58,240 bases of DNA from a virus, in IMG/VR virus record IMGVR_UViG_3300034062_001582, positions 1 to 58,240 of that record; one strand, 5' to 3'. Below, one piece after another: positions 6,006 to 11,111 of this stretch. The notes beneath the pieces are model-generated. The model ran no database searches, was not told where the DNA came from, and saw only the letters and a program-made list of their open reading frames with translations. A program made the translations under genes and the position numbers. Each line of letters starts with the position of its first letter. Position 1 is the first letter of the stretch.

Positions 6006-6124
6006 TAGCGACCTTCTTTCGTTGTTGTTGATACGGACATTGTAGCAGATAGCACTGACAAGGCTTCTGCCTTGCTTGCTTGACGGGTTGCCTCTACATG
6101 GGCACGGAATTCATCTAGGTTCAT
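6005..6124 (-). CDS. Tiny helical protein (39 aa)
   Basis: Starts MNLDEFRAHVEATRQASKAE at 6124 with GAAAGAAGG upstream; promoter copy 10 (6158-6179) ends just before it. A longer in-frame reading from 6208 would begin upstream of that promoter and is rejected. Mostly one amphipathic helix. The gene contains promoter copy 9 for the next gene. Confidence 0.55.
   Translation of the reverse strand: MNLDEFRAHVEATRQASKAEALSVLSATMSVSTTTKEGR
6039..6060 (-). promoter_or_regulatory. Leftward promoter, TGTCAG class (copy 9)
   Basis: TGTCAG, 10 bases, TACAAT, TGC before the -10. Located inside the 39-residue gene and 34 bases before the start of the gene at 5799-6005. Confidence 0.6.
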
Positions 6125-6157
6125 GAATTGACCTTCTTTCGTTGTTGTTATAAGAGT

Positions 6158-6179
6158 ATTGTACCAGATGGGACTGACA
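6158..6179 (-). promoter_or_regulatory. Leftward promoter, TGTCAG class (copy 10)
   Basis: TGTCAG, 10 bases, TACAAT, TGG before the -10. Upstream of the 39-residue gene at 6005-6124; its flanks are nearly identical to those of copy 9. Confidence 0.7.
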
Positions 6180-6228
6180 TTTATGACATTACTAGCCAGT
6201 AAGTCCATATAGTAAGACGCTCAACGCA

Positions 6229-6244
6229 TGTGATAAGCATCACA
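6229..6244. promoter_or_regulatory. CRP/GlxR-like palindrome
   Basis: TGTGA-TAAGCA-TCACA, perfect half-sites, about 85 bases upstream of the start point of promoter copy 10. Confidence 0.55.
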
Positions 6245-6346
6245 CCAATATGTCCGTTTTGTCTGTCAAATCGACACGCCGTAAATTTCAGGGGATTTTA
6301 TAACATGTTCATAACGACACGCCCGACCCCGCGCCTTTGCGGGCCA

Positions 6347-6363
6347 GCTTGACAATGTCAAGC
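6347..6363 (-). terminator. Hairpin at operon end
   Basis: GCTTGAC-AAT-GTCAAGC, a perfect 7-bp stem 16 bases beyond the stop of the gene at 6379-6501, next to the recurring GCGGGCC block and the decamer CGACACGCCG (6364-6373). Probable terminator of the six-gene leftward unit. Confidence 0.45.
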
Positions 6364-6378
6364 CGACACGCCGTTAGG

Positions 6379-6501
6379 CTAGTGTGATTCTTGCCACATC
6401 TCACGCATCTCCGCCTTGAAATCATGATACACGATCCTCATCATGTATAGGGCGGGGATAGCAATAGATAGTTGAACGATAGTAGTTAGTAGTCTATTCA
6501 T
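6379..6501 (-). CDS. Tiny membrane protein (40 aa)
   Basis: Starts MNRLLTTIVQLSIAIPALYM. One predicted transmembrane helix (residues 4-22) followed by a charged cytoplasmic-type tail (HDFKAEMREMWQESH). The ATG at 6501 overlaps the upstream stop as TAATG. Last gene of the unit from 7156. Unknown role. Confidence 0.6.
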   Translation of the reverse strand: MNRLLTTIVQLSIAIPALYMMRIVYHDFKAEMREMWQESH

Positions 6502-6653
6502 TAGTTAGAAACCTCTAGCAATTCTCTATGTGCATCTCCATTGTTAGAACATTCATAGCAATAGGTTTCTGTAGGAACACCCAATAGGAAAGCATCTACA
6601 CCGCTATAAACTAATTCGGTGGAATCGCATACATCTATCTTGCATTTTCTCAT
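6501..6653 (-). CDS. Tiny cysteine-rich protein (50 aa)
   Basis: Starts MRKCKIDVCDSTELVYSG; cysteines at 4, 9, 32 and 35 (YCYEC) form a plausible four-cysteine zinc ribbon. The STELVYSGVDAF segment resembles STEFYSVLDESHF of the 53-residue protein at 5637-5798, so the two may be diverged paralogues. Start overlaps the upstream stop as TAATG. Confidence 0.6.
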   Translation of the reverse strand: MRKCKIDVCDSTELVYSGVDAFLLGVPTETYCYECSNNGDAHRELLEVSN

Positions 6654-6790
6654 TACTTATTCTTCTTTCTCTTGTAAATCTTGTAAGCGGTTACTAGTAG
6701 GGTGGTGGTGATTAGTAGTTGCCATGATAGTGCAACATAGCACCATTCTGTATCTAGCATGAAGCCATAGTTATCTAGTTCAATAGTCAT
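6653..6790 (-). CDS. Tiny membrane protein (45 aa)
   Basis: Starts MTIELDNYGFMLDTEWCYVA. A transmembrane helix at about residues 18-37 is followed by a strongly basic tail (KIYKRKKNK), predicting a cytoplasmic C-terminus. TAATG overlap with the upstream gene. Unknown role. Confidence 0.6.
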   Translation of the reverse strand: MTIELDNYGFMLDTEWCYVALSWQLLITTTLLVTAYKIYKRKKNK

Positions 6791-6960
6791 TAGTTAGCCC
6801 CTACCTTTATGTTTTGAATGTTAGCGGTGAATTTTGTTTTCTTGCCTAGGTCGCTATCGTTAAGCGAATCTATTAGGTGGTCAATAGCCTTAACCTCATG
6901 CGCTACATTGTCGATAGATAGTAAGCGAGAGCCTTGCCAAATTGAGTAAGTGATAGTCAT
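6790..6960 (-). CDS. Hypothetical small protein (56 aa)
   Basis: Starts MTITYSIWQGSRLLSIDNVA. One central helix (residues 19-40) and a basic C-terminal half. The start overlaps nothing but is 4 bases from the upstream stop; its own stop overlaps the next start as TAATG. Part of the six-gene coupled unit 7156-6379. Confidence 0.6.
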   Translation of the reverse strand: MTITYSIWQGSRLLSIDNVAHEVKAIDHLIDSLNDSDLGKKTKFTANIQNIKVGAN

Positions 6961-6964
6961 TAGA

Positions 6965-7156
6965 TTAGTTCCAATCGATAGTAGTTAGTAGTGTGTCAAT
7001 CTGTTCATCTGTTAAGTGGTCTGTTTCGATAGACTTAGAGAAACCGAAGAAATCTTCTTCTTCTGTTTCTTCGACATCTTCTAGGTACATATCGGCAACA
7101 TCTTCTTGAATGGTATCCCACTTAGAGGCTGTGTTAGTATCGAATGAGTATGACAT
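6965..7156 (-). CDS. Small acidic protein
   Basis: 63 residues, very acidic (about one residue in three is Asp or Glu, e.g. LEDVEETEEEDFFGF). Such acidic mini-proteins can act as DNA mimics, but nothing specific supports that here. AAAGAAGAAA precedes the ATG at 7156. First gene of the six-gene unit; promoter copy 11 is upstream. Confidence 0.7.
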   Translation of the reverse strand: MSYSFDTNTASKWDTIQEDVADMYLEDVEETEEEDFFGFSKSIETDHLTDEQIDTLLTTIDWN

Positions 7157-7190
7157 TTGTTTCTTCTTTCTTTAGTAGTTCAATAAGATA

Positions 7191-7212
7191 AAGGTATCAA
7201 ATAAGTATGACA
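7191..7212 (-). promoter_or_regulatory. Leftward promoter, degenerate TGTCAG class (copy 11)
   Basis: TGTCAT, 10 bases, TACCTT. Spacing is kept but both boxes deviate. Upstream of the unit 7156-6379. Confidence 0.4.
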
Positions 7213-7229
7213 TTTGCAAGGCTATTGCG

Positions 7230-7245
7230 TGTGATGTCTATCACA
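7230..7245. promoter_or_regulatory. CRP/GlxR-like palindrome
   Basis: TGTGA-TGTCTA-TCACA, perfect half-sites. It overlaps the stop codon of the 51-residue gene and is about 53 bases upstream of the start point for copy 11. Confidence 0.55.
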
Positions 7246-7396
7246 GACAGTTTATGCACTCGCAACCCTTAGAGCGGATAAGGTAGGCAAGGATTTCCTT
7301 GCGTGTGTAATTATCTAATCCATATGAGGATTTTACTCCGCCGTTATGGTAGTCGTGAACTATTGTTGAGAATAGTGTTTCTGTAAGTTGAGTCAT
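7241..7396 (-). CDS. Hypothetical small protein (51 aa)
   Basis: Starts MTQLTETLFSTIVHDYHNGG and ends KGCECINCL (cysteines at 45, 47 and 50). AAAGGAGTCA upstream of the ATG at 7396 is one of the strongest ribosome sites in the region. Helical; the CxCxxC end may bind metal. It is the first leftward gene after the divergence point at about 7460-7540. Confidence 0.65.
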   Translation of the reverse strand: MTQLTETLFSTIVHDYHNGGVKSSYGLDNYTRKEILAYLIRSKGCECINCL

Positions 7397-7433
7397 TTTT
7401 TGACTCCTTTCGTTTGTTTTTCTTTATATATAA

Positions 7434-7455
7434 ATCATAACACGGGGGTCTGACA
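7434..7455 (-). promoter_or_regulatory. Leftward promoter, TGTCAG class (copy 12)
   Basis: TGTCAG, 10 bases, TATGAT, TGT before the -10. Drives the gene at 7241-7396. Confidence 0.65.
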
Positions 7456-7488
7456 AATATCAACTTGAAAAAGGTGCAATTCGGACAT

Positions 7489-7504
7489 TGTGAGGCACAT
7501 CACA
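7489..7504. promoter_or_regulatory. CRP/GlxR-like palindrome at the divergence point
   Basis: TGTGA-GGCACA-TCACA, perfect half-sites, about 70 bases upstream of leftward promoter copy 12 and just before a possible rightward TATAAA. It could influence both directions. Confidence 0.55.
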
Positions 7505-7542
7505 CGACTTTTTTAGTGTATAAATCGGACATTGAGGACAAT

Positions 7543-7632
7543 ATGGGCGGACTATCAAGATTTATCGTTCTTTTTTTAGGTGTGTATCATACAAGAAAAA
7601 TAAATATTAACATTTTCTCAAATCTGAAATAG
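7543..7632 (+). CDS. Possible tiny rightward protein (29 aa)
   Basis: ATG at 7543 with GAGGA five bases upstream and TATAAA near 7519. Starts MGGLSRFIVLFLGVYHTRK, a short hydrophobic helix with a basic flank. It is the only readable frame between the divergent promoters; support is limited to the start context. Confidence 0.3.
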   Translation: MGGLSRFIVLFLGVYHTRKININIFSNLK

Positions 7633-7647
7633 TAGTTGACTAGAACT

Positions 7648-7663
7648 TGTTTCACGTGAAACA
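7648..7663. promoter_or_regulatory. parS: Perfect parS (ParB-binding) site
   Basis: TGTTTCACGTGAAACA, the 16-bp consensus palindrome bound by chromosomal ParB proteins in most bacteria, including actinobacteria. It lies 8 bases upstream of the extended -10 (TGC TATACT) of the first oxygenase gene, roughly where a -35 box would sit, so bound ParB could also repress that gene. No parA or parB gene is in the window. Only one copy seen. Confidence 0.8.
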
Positions 7664-7670
7664 CAAATGC

Positions 7671-7676
7671 TATACT
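7671..7676 (+). promoter_or_regulatory. Extended -10 promoter of the first oxygenase operon
   Basis: TATACT preceded by TGC and followed after 6 bases by the ATG at 7683. A transcript starting 7 bases downstream would be leaderless or nearly so. The parS palindrome occupies the -35 region. Confidence 0.5.
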
Positions 7677-7682
7677 AGAGGC

Positions 7683-8255
7683 ATGACAACTTTTGATATC
7701 TTTGATGACGCTGAGTTTAGATCAGCTTTCAACAACGCTACTGTTCATGTTGCAAAAAATGTGGCGGGGTTACCAAAGATCAAATGGGATGACGCATTCA
7801 GAATCTTAGATCAGGATGTAAAGGCAGGAAACCTATATGGACAAAAGCGATATGAGAATGGTGGATTTAGAATCCTAAATGCAATGCGTATTCCAGGAAT
7901 TGCAGATGCACAAAAAAAATTATTAGAAATTTTCACAGAATCAAACTATCAACTTGAGGTTGAGGGTAGATCTACACATCTATACATGAATATTACTACT
8001 CAAGATGGAACATACTGGAAACTGCATCAAGATACTGAGAATGTGATCTTCTGGAATATTGAAGGCAAGTCAAGATGGACAATTTATAAAGCGGGGGAGT
8101 ACCTAGATCTAGAAAATGTTTCAGATGATTTGATCGATGTAGATGTTATACTAGAACCAGGTGATATCCTTTATTGTCCATATGGAAGACCACATAAAGT
8201 AGAGGCTGTTACTCCAAGATTTGGGGCATCACTAGGATTTGGAGATCTCAGATGA
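7683..8255 (+). CDS. JmjC/cupin-like Fe(II)/2-oxoglutarate oxygenase
   Basis: 190 residues, a single double-stranded beta-helix domain. The iron ligands are readable: H115-x-D117 in KLHQDTENV and H171 in RPHKVEA. The strand pattern (VIFWNIEGKSRWTIY, ILEPGDILYCPYGRPH, GASLGFG) is that of cupin-8/JmjC-type hydroxylases, which typically act on protein side chains. I start at ATG 7683; an upstream in-frame ATG at 7647 would translate the parS palindrome. The stop overlaps the next start as ATGA. A paralogue lies at 8928-9470. The substrate is unknown; phage structural proteins are a reasonable guess. Confidence 0.8.
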   Translation: MTTFDIFDDAEFRSAFNNATVHVAKNVAGLPKIKWDDAFRILDQDVKAGNLYGQKRYENGGFRILNAMRIPGIADAQKKLLEIFTESNYQLEVEGRSTHLYMNITTQDGTYWKLHQDTENVIFWNIEGKSRWTIYKAGEYLDLENVSDDLIDVDVILEPGDILYCPYGRPHKVEAVTPRFGASLGFGDLR

Positions 8256-8758
8256 ATTTAATTGCAGATGGCATCTATGAGTACGAAAATTATATCTCAG
8301 ATAGTGAGATAGCAGCATTCATGGAAGTTTCAAAAAGAAATCTTAAAAATGATGGTGAGATGCAGCTATATTTTGAGCATAATGATTTTGCTCCATTGTT
8401 TCGTAAATTACGTAGTAGAGTTGATCCTATGTTTAAAAACTTAGAAAAAATGGCGGGTTTTTATAGAGTTCAAAGATGGGAAACCAATAGCGGAATGGAT
8501 CTACATCGTGATGATGCCTATGGAGAACGTCCAGATCAAGTTGGAATCAAATGGGGTATTGTAATTTATCTCAATGATGAATATGAGGGCGGGAGTATAG
8601 AGTATCCAGATCAAGGCATTGCATTTAAACCAAAGATGGGATCAATGCTCATTCATAGAGGAGATATCCCACATAAGGTTCAGGTGGTAACTTCAGGAGA
8701 TAGATACTATATCACTGGATTTGCATATGGAGATGACTCTCTGGAATTTTTACCATGA
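8252..8758 (+). CDS. Prolyl-4-hydroxylase-like Fe(II)/2OG oxygenase (no. 1)
   Basis: 168 residues, close to the minimal P4H catalytic domain. H85-x-D87 (LHRDDA) and H141 (PHKVQ) form the iron site and R151 (SGDRYY) the 2-oxoglutarate anchor. The core YLNDEYEGGSIEYP is the hallmark strand of phage and bacterial P4H proteins. It overlaps the upstream JmjC-like gene (ATGA), so a protein hydroxylase of each fold is made from one message. No signal peptide: acts in the infected cell. Confidence 0.88.
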   Translation: MNLIADGIYEYENYISDSEIAAFMEVSKRNLKNDGEMQLYFEHNDFAPLFRKLRSRVDPMFKNLEKMAGFYRVQRWETNSGMDLHRDDAYGERPDQVGIKWGIVIYLNDEYEGGSIEYPDQGIAFKPKMGSMLIHRGDIPHKVQVVTSGDRYYITGFAYGDDSLEFLP

Positions 8759-8838
8759 AGCTAATACTATGGATTGGGGTTATAGCTATACTCGTACATA
8801 TATCTGGTTTATTAATTCAGATATACACGGGAGTATAG
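8755..8838 (+). CDS. Tiny membrane peptide (27 aa)
   Basis: Starts MKLILWIGVIAILVHISGLL: one hydrophobic helix spanning nearly the whole peptide. The ATG overlaps the previous stop as ATGA. Its 3' end overlaps the first bases of the tRNA-Ile gene, so it may be vestigial. Function unknown. Confidence 0.4.
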   Translation: MKLILWIGVIAILVHISGLLIQIYTGV

Positions 8839-8903
8839 CTTAATCTGGTGAAAGCAATTGCCTTATATGCAATCGACTGTCAGTTCAAATCTGACTACTC
8901 CTA
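8829..8903 (+). tRNA. tRNA-Ile (anticodon UAU)
   Basis: Cloverleaf: acceptor GGGAGTA/TACTCCT (one G-U), D stem GCTT/AAGC, anticodon stem ATTGC/GCAAT with loop CTTATAT (anticodon TAT), T arm GTCAG-TTCAAAT-CTGAC, discriminator A. CCA is not encoded. It reads AUA directly; most bacteria instead use a CAU anticodon modified to lysidine. AUA is frequent in this AT-rich genome, so the tRNA probably supports phage codon use. Confidence 0.9.
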
Positions 8904-8927
8904 CTATGAAAGCAGTTGACTAGAATT

Positions 8928-9470
8928 ATGTATAAATTTCAAAATGATATCAATCTACTACAAAGTATACAAAACAGACATATATACTATCGTACTGACC
9001 TAGAGTTGCCAATAGTTACATGGGATGAGGTATTTGTATTATTAGATGAAGATGTAAAAAATGGCAAGAAGTATGGTCAGAAGCGATTTAAATTTGGCGG
9101 GTATAAGATTAGGCAGGCACATAGGATCAAAGCTGTTAGAGAGGCCCTAGAGGATTTATTAGAGGTACTCCATGAATCTCCATTGGCAGAAGAAGTAGGA
9201 AGTGATCATCAGATATATATGTCCTTAACTACAGATCCATCAGCATATGGTGGAGAACATATAGATATGGAAAATGTTATATTCTGGCAACTTCAGGGAC
9301 ATTCCAGATGGCAGATATATGATAAGACTAATAGTGAAATTGAATTTGATAAAGTAATTGGCCCAGGAGATATCCTATATTGTCCTAATGGTAGAAAGCA
9401 TAATGTTATTGCTTCTTCCCCCCGCTTTGGAGTATCTTTAGGATTTGGTGAACTTAGAGAAAGGCTTTAA
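8928..9470 (+). CDS. JmjC/cupin-like Fe(II)/2OG oxygenase, paralogue of 7683-8255
   Basis: 180 residues from ATG 8928. It aligns along its length with the protein at 7683-8255: WDEVFVLLDEDVKNGKKYGQKR matches WDDAFRILDQDVKAGNLYGQKR, and PGDILYCPNGRKHNV matches PGDILYCPYGRPHKV. Iron ligands H111-x-D113 (EHIDMENV) and H158. No Shine-Dalgarno is visible; the start follows TTGACTAGAATT, a sequence also seen before the parS site. The two genes probably arose by duplication and flank a P4H gene and tRNA-Ile. Confidence 0.78.
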   Translation: MYKFQNDINLLQSIQNRHIYYRTDLELPIVTWDEVFVLLDEDVKNGKKYGQKRFKFGGYKIRQAHRIKAVREALEDLLEVLHESPLAEEVGSDHQIYMSLTTDPSAYGGEHIDMENVIFWQLQGHSRWQIYDKTNSEIEFDKVIGPGDILYCPNGRKHNVIASSPRFGVSLGFGELRERL

Positions 9471-9599
9471 GAGTACATGCCAAAACTTTTTGGCACCCTC
9501 CTCTATCTTGGCCTCTATCTTTGTATGATGAGAATCGGGATGATTATCACTTAAAAAATATGGGCCATACATCATCTTTGAAAAATGTCTTGGACTCAT
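9438..9599 (-). CDS. Possible leftward small protein (53 aa), antisense overlap
   Basis: Starts MSPRHFSKMMYGPYFLSDNH at 9599. TATAAT lies exactly 6 bases before the ATG, the same geometry as the apparent leaderless starts on the plus strand. The last 11 codons run antisense to the end of the oxygenase gene 8928-9470. No Shine-Dalgarno and no recognised family; the product is basic with an aromatic end (KKFWHVLLKPFSKF). Confidence 0.35.
   Translation of the reverse strand: MSPRHFSKMMYGPYFLSDNHPDSHHTKIEAKIEEGAKKFWHVLLKPFSKFTKS
9479..9494 (+). terminator. Hairpin after the JmjC-like gene
   Basis: GCCAAAA-CT-TTTTGGC, a perfect 7-bp stem 8 bases beyond the stop at 9470. No T-run follows. Confidence 0.35.
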
Positions 9600-9630
9600 A
9601 TTATTATTATACACCTAAATTCATAAAAGG

Positions 9631-9658
9631 GTTCTTCTGCCGCCGAAGCACTTTTTTT
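9631..9658 (+). terminator. Probable intrinsic terminator
   Basis: A CTTC/GAAG stem with outer GT/AC pairs, followed by seven T residues (9652-9658), in the 233-base stretch between the genes at 8928 and 9704. The rest of that stretch holds only the possible leftward gene at 9438-9599 and the next promoter. Confidence 0.4.
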
Positions 9659-9703
9659 GCACTATTTTTCGCACTATGTTCTGCAAAATGATAGAATATA
9701 GAT

Positions 9704-10270
9704 ATGGATAATAAATACATCATAACTAAAGTTGATGACGGAATATACTACATAGATGACTTCTTATCAAAAGAAGAAATAGATGTAATGATGTCTGAGT
9801 GCCTTGAAGAAGATGGATGGTATGGCGAAGGCGGAGCATGGGAAAACAATTTAAAAGAATGTACGCATTCTAGAGATCTTCGTCAAGAAATAAACACCCG
9901 TCTAGAATCTATTATTAACAATGATGAAGAAGAGTCAAATAGCAATACCATTGTAAACAGACTTCGTGTATCTACTGGAAACGGTACTGACTGGGCTCTT
10001 GGAGTACATGCAGATAATCATGAGTATGGCGATGGCCGTAGTGTTAATGTTACTAAGGGTTATATAATTTATTTTAATGACGATTTTGAAGGTGGAGAAA
10101 CAGTTTACATTAATAAAGGTATTGAAATTAAACCAAAAGCTGGAAGAATGCTTGTTCACTCTGGTTACAAAGAATACACTCATGCGGTTAAGCATGTGAT
10201 ATCAGGAACTAGGTATTTTATAACAGGATTTGTTTTTAAAAAGGGAACACTAGTAAAGAGTTACAGTTAG
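9704..10270 (+). CDS. Prolyl-4-hydroxylase-like Fe(II)/2OG oxygenase (no. 2)
   Basis: 188 residues. Iron ligands H102-x-D104 (GVHADNHEYG) and H160 (YTHAVKH); R170 (SGTRYF) for 2-oxoglutarate. Hallmark YFNDDFEGGETVY. The N-terminal 90 residues (GIYYIDDFLSKEEIDVMM, then an acidic segment) fit the usual P4H lead-in. TAGAAT stands 6 bases before the ATG at 9704, with no Shine-Dalgarno, so the message is probably leaderless. It is a single-gene unit closed by the strong terminator at 10275-10312. Confidence 0.88.
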   Translation: MDNKYIITKVDDGIYYIDDFLSKEEIDVMMSECLEEDGWYGEGGAWENNLKECTHSRDLRQEINTRLESIINNDEEESNSNTIVNRLRVSTGNGTDWALGVHADNHEYGDGRSVNVTKGYIIYFNDDFEGGETVYINKGIEIKPKAGRMLVHSGYKEYTHAVKHVISGTRYFITGFVFKKGTLVKSYS

Positions 10271-10274
10271 TAAT

Positions 10275-10312
10275 ACAAAACCCAGTCAGAGGCGGATCCG
10301 ACTGGGTTTTGT
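10275..10312. terminator. Strong bidirectional terminator
   Basis: ACAAAACCCAGTC and GACTGGGTTTTGT form a perfect 13-bp stem around a 12-base loop, with A-rich and T-rich sides in both directions. It separates the rightward oxygenase from the leftward operon 11675-10391. Confidence 0.9.
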
Positions 10313-10390
10313 TGTGCCTAAGCACATGTAAGGAACTAAAAGCTCAACTTACAATATTATTGTAAAATAGATTTTGTCCTAAGTCAAGGA

Positions 10391-10585
10391 TTATTCTACA
10401 ATAAGATTGTTTTCATCAAGCTTGTCAAAAACTAATCCCATTAGGTATGTAATTGATGGCAAGCTTTGGCCCATCTTTTCTTCAGTTTCTTCTTCAGACA
10501 TTCCTGATTGAATGCACATCATTTTGTTACCGTTTTGGAAAACTCTTGTCATTAAGTTGACAACTGAGTCTCTATCTTTATCCAT
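10391..10585 (-). CDS. Hypothetical small protein, paralogue of the next
   Basis: 64 residues. SLPSITYLMGLVFDKLDEN resembles NLPMVTYIMLHRIYDLLTL of the gene at 10578-10784, so the two look like a tandem duplication. AGGAGAAG lies just before the ATG at 10585. The two genes overlap by 8 bases. Acidic helix in the middle (SEEETEEKMGQ). Last gene of the leftward lysis operon; no family recognised. Confidence 0.7.
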   Translation of the reverse strand: MDKDRDSVVNLMTRVFQNGNKMMCIQSGMSEEETEEKMGQSLPSITYLMGLVFDKLDENNLIVE

Positions 10586-10784
10586 TTTCTTCTCCTGTTG
10601 TATACGCTGGGGCAGGGCCTAATAGATAGCCCTGTTCATGATAATTTATCATCTTTTGTGTGTCTTCTCCGCCTACGACTTTATTCGAAATTAGTGTAAG
10701 CAGATCATAAATCCTATGGAGCATAATATATGTCACCATAGGAAGATTATCTTCTAGATTCGTTGTTGCTTGTTCTTCAGTCAT
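10578..10784 (-). CDS. Hypothetical small protein, paralogue of the previous
   Basis: 68 residues starting MTEEQATTNLEDNLPMVTYI. Shares the LPxxTYxMxxxxxDxL helix with its neighbour at 10391-10585. Its start is embedded in the end of the 37-residue gene, indicating coupled translation. Function unknown. Confidence 0.7.
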   Translation of the reverse strand: MTEEQATTNLEDNLPMVTYIMLHRIYDLLTLISNKVVGGEDTQKMINYHEQGYLLGPAPAYTTGEENG

Positions 10785-10890
10785 TCTTTCTACCTAAATC
10801 TTCCCAAAATATTTCTCTGCCCATAGCGTCTGTTATGGGGATTGGTTGTGATTCATTTTGACATTTACAATTATTGTTTTCACATGTCAT
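10777..10890 (-). CDS. Tiny protein with three cysteines (37 aa)
   Basis: Starts MTCENNNCKCQNESQPIPIT; cysteines at 3, 8 and 10. The ATG at 10890 overlaps the upstream stop as ATGA, and its end overlaps the next start by 8 bases. These overlaps on both sides are the main support. Function unknown. Confidence 0.55.
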   Translation of the reverse strand: MTCENNNCKCQNESQPIPITDAMGREIFWEDLGRKND

Positions 10891-11105
10891 TTGGAACCGC
10901 CTCTTTTAACTGCTTTTACAATATCATCATAAAAGCCAAAGCCTATAAATTTTTTGTATTCGCACGACAAGCAGTACAGATAAAGATTGTCTTCTAAATC
11001 TTGATTGGGATAAAGAAGACCTTGATCCATTGGGCATTCCAATTGCGGAACAAGGCCTTCTTCAGCCATTGCTATGTATTTAGATACATACTGTATCCTT
11101 TGCAT
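10887..11105 (-). CDS. Small zinc-ribbon-like protein
   Basis: 72 residues; cysteines at 24, 45 and 48 (ECPMDQG and YCLSCEYKKF), a pattern typical of phage mini zinc-ribbons that report on a four-ligand site. Basic C-terminus (KAVKRGGSK). AGGAGA precedes the ATG at 11105. It sits directly behind the endolysin gene in the same operon; no specific role is visible. Confidence 0.65.
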   Translation of the reverse strand: MQRIQYVSKYIAMAEEGLVPQLECPMDQGLLYPNQDLEDNLYLYCLSCEYKKFIGFGFYDDIVKAVKRGGSK

Positions 11106-11111
11106 AGTCTC

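Noticed and set aside
7648-7663. parS palindrome considered as a terminator hairpin
   Set aside because: No loop, no T-run and no gene end upstream in either direction; identity to the ParB consensus explains it better.
7647-7682. Upstream start giving MFHVKHKCYTRG before the first oxygenase
   Set aside because: Those codons are the parS palindrome and the -10 region; the ATG at 7683 has the better context and aligns with the paralogue.
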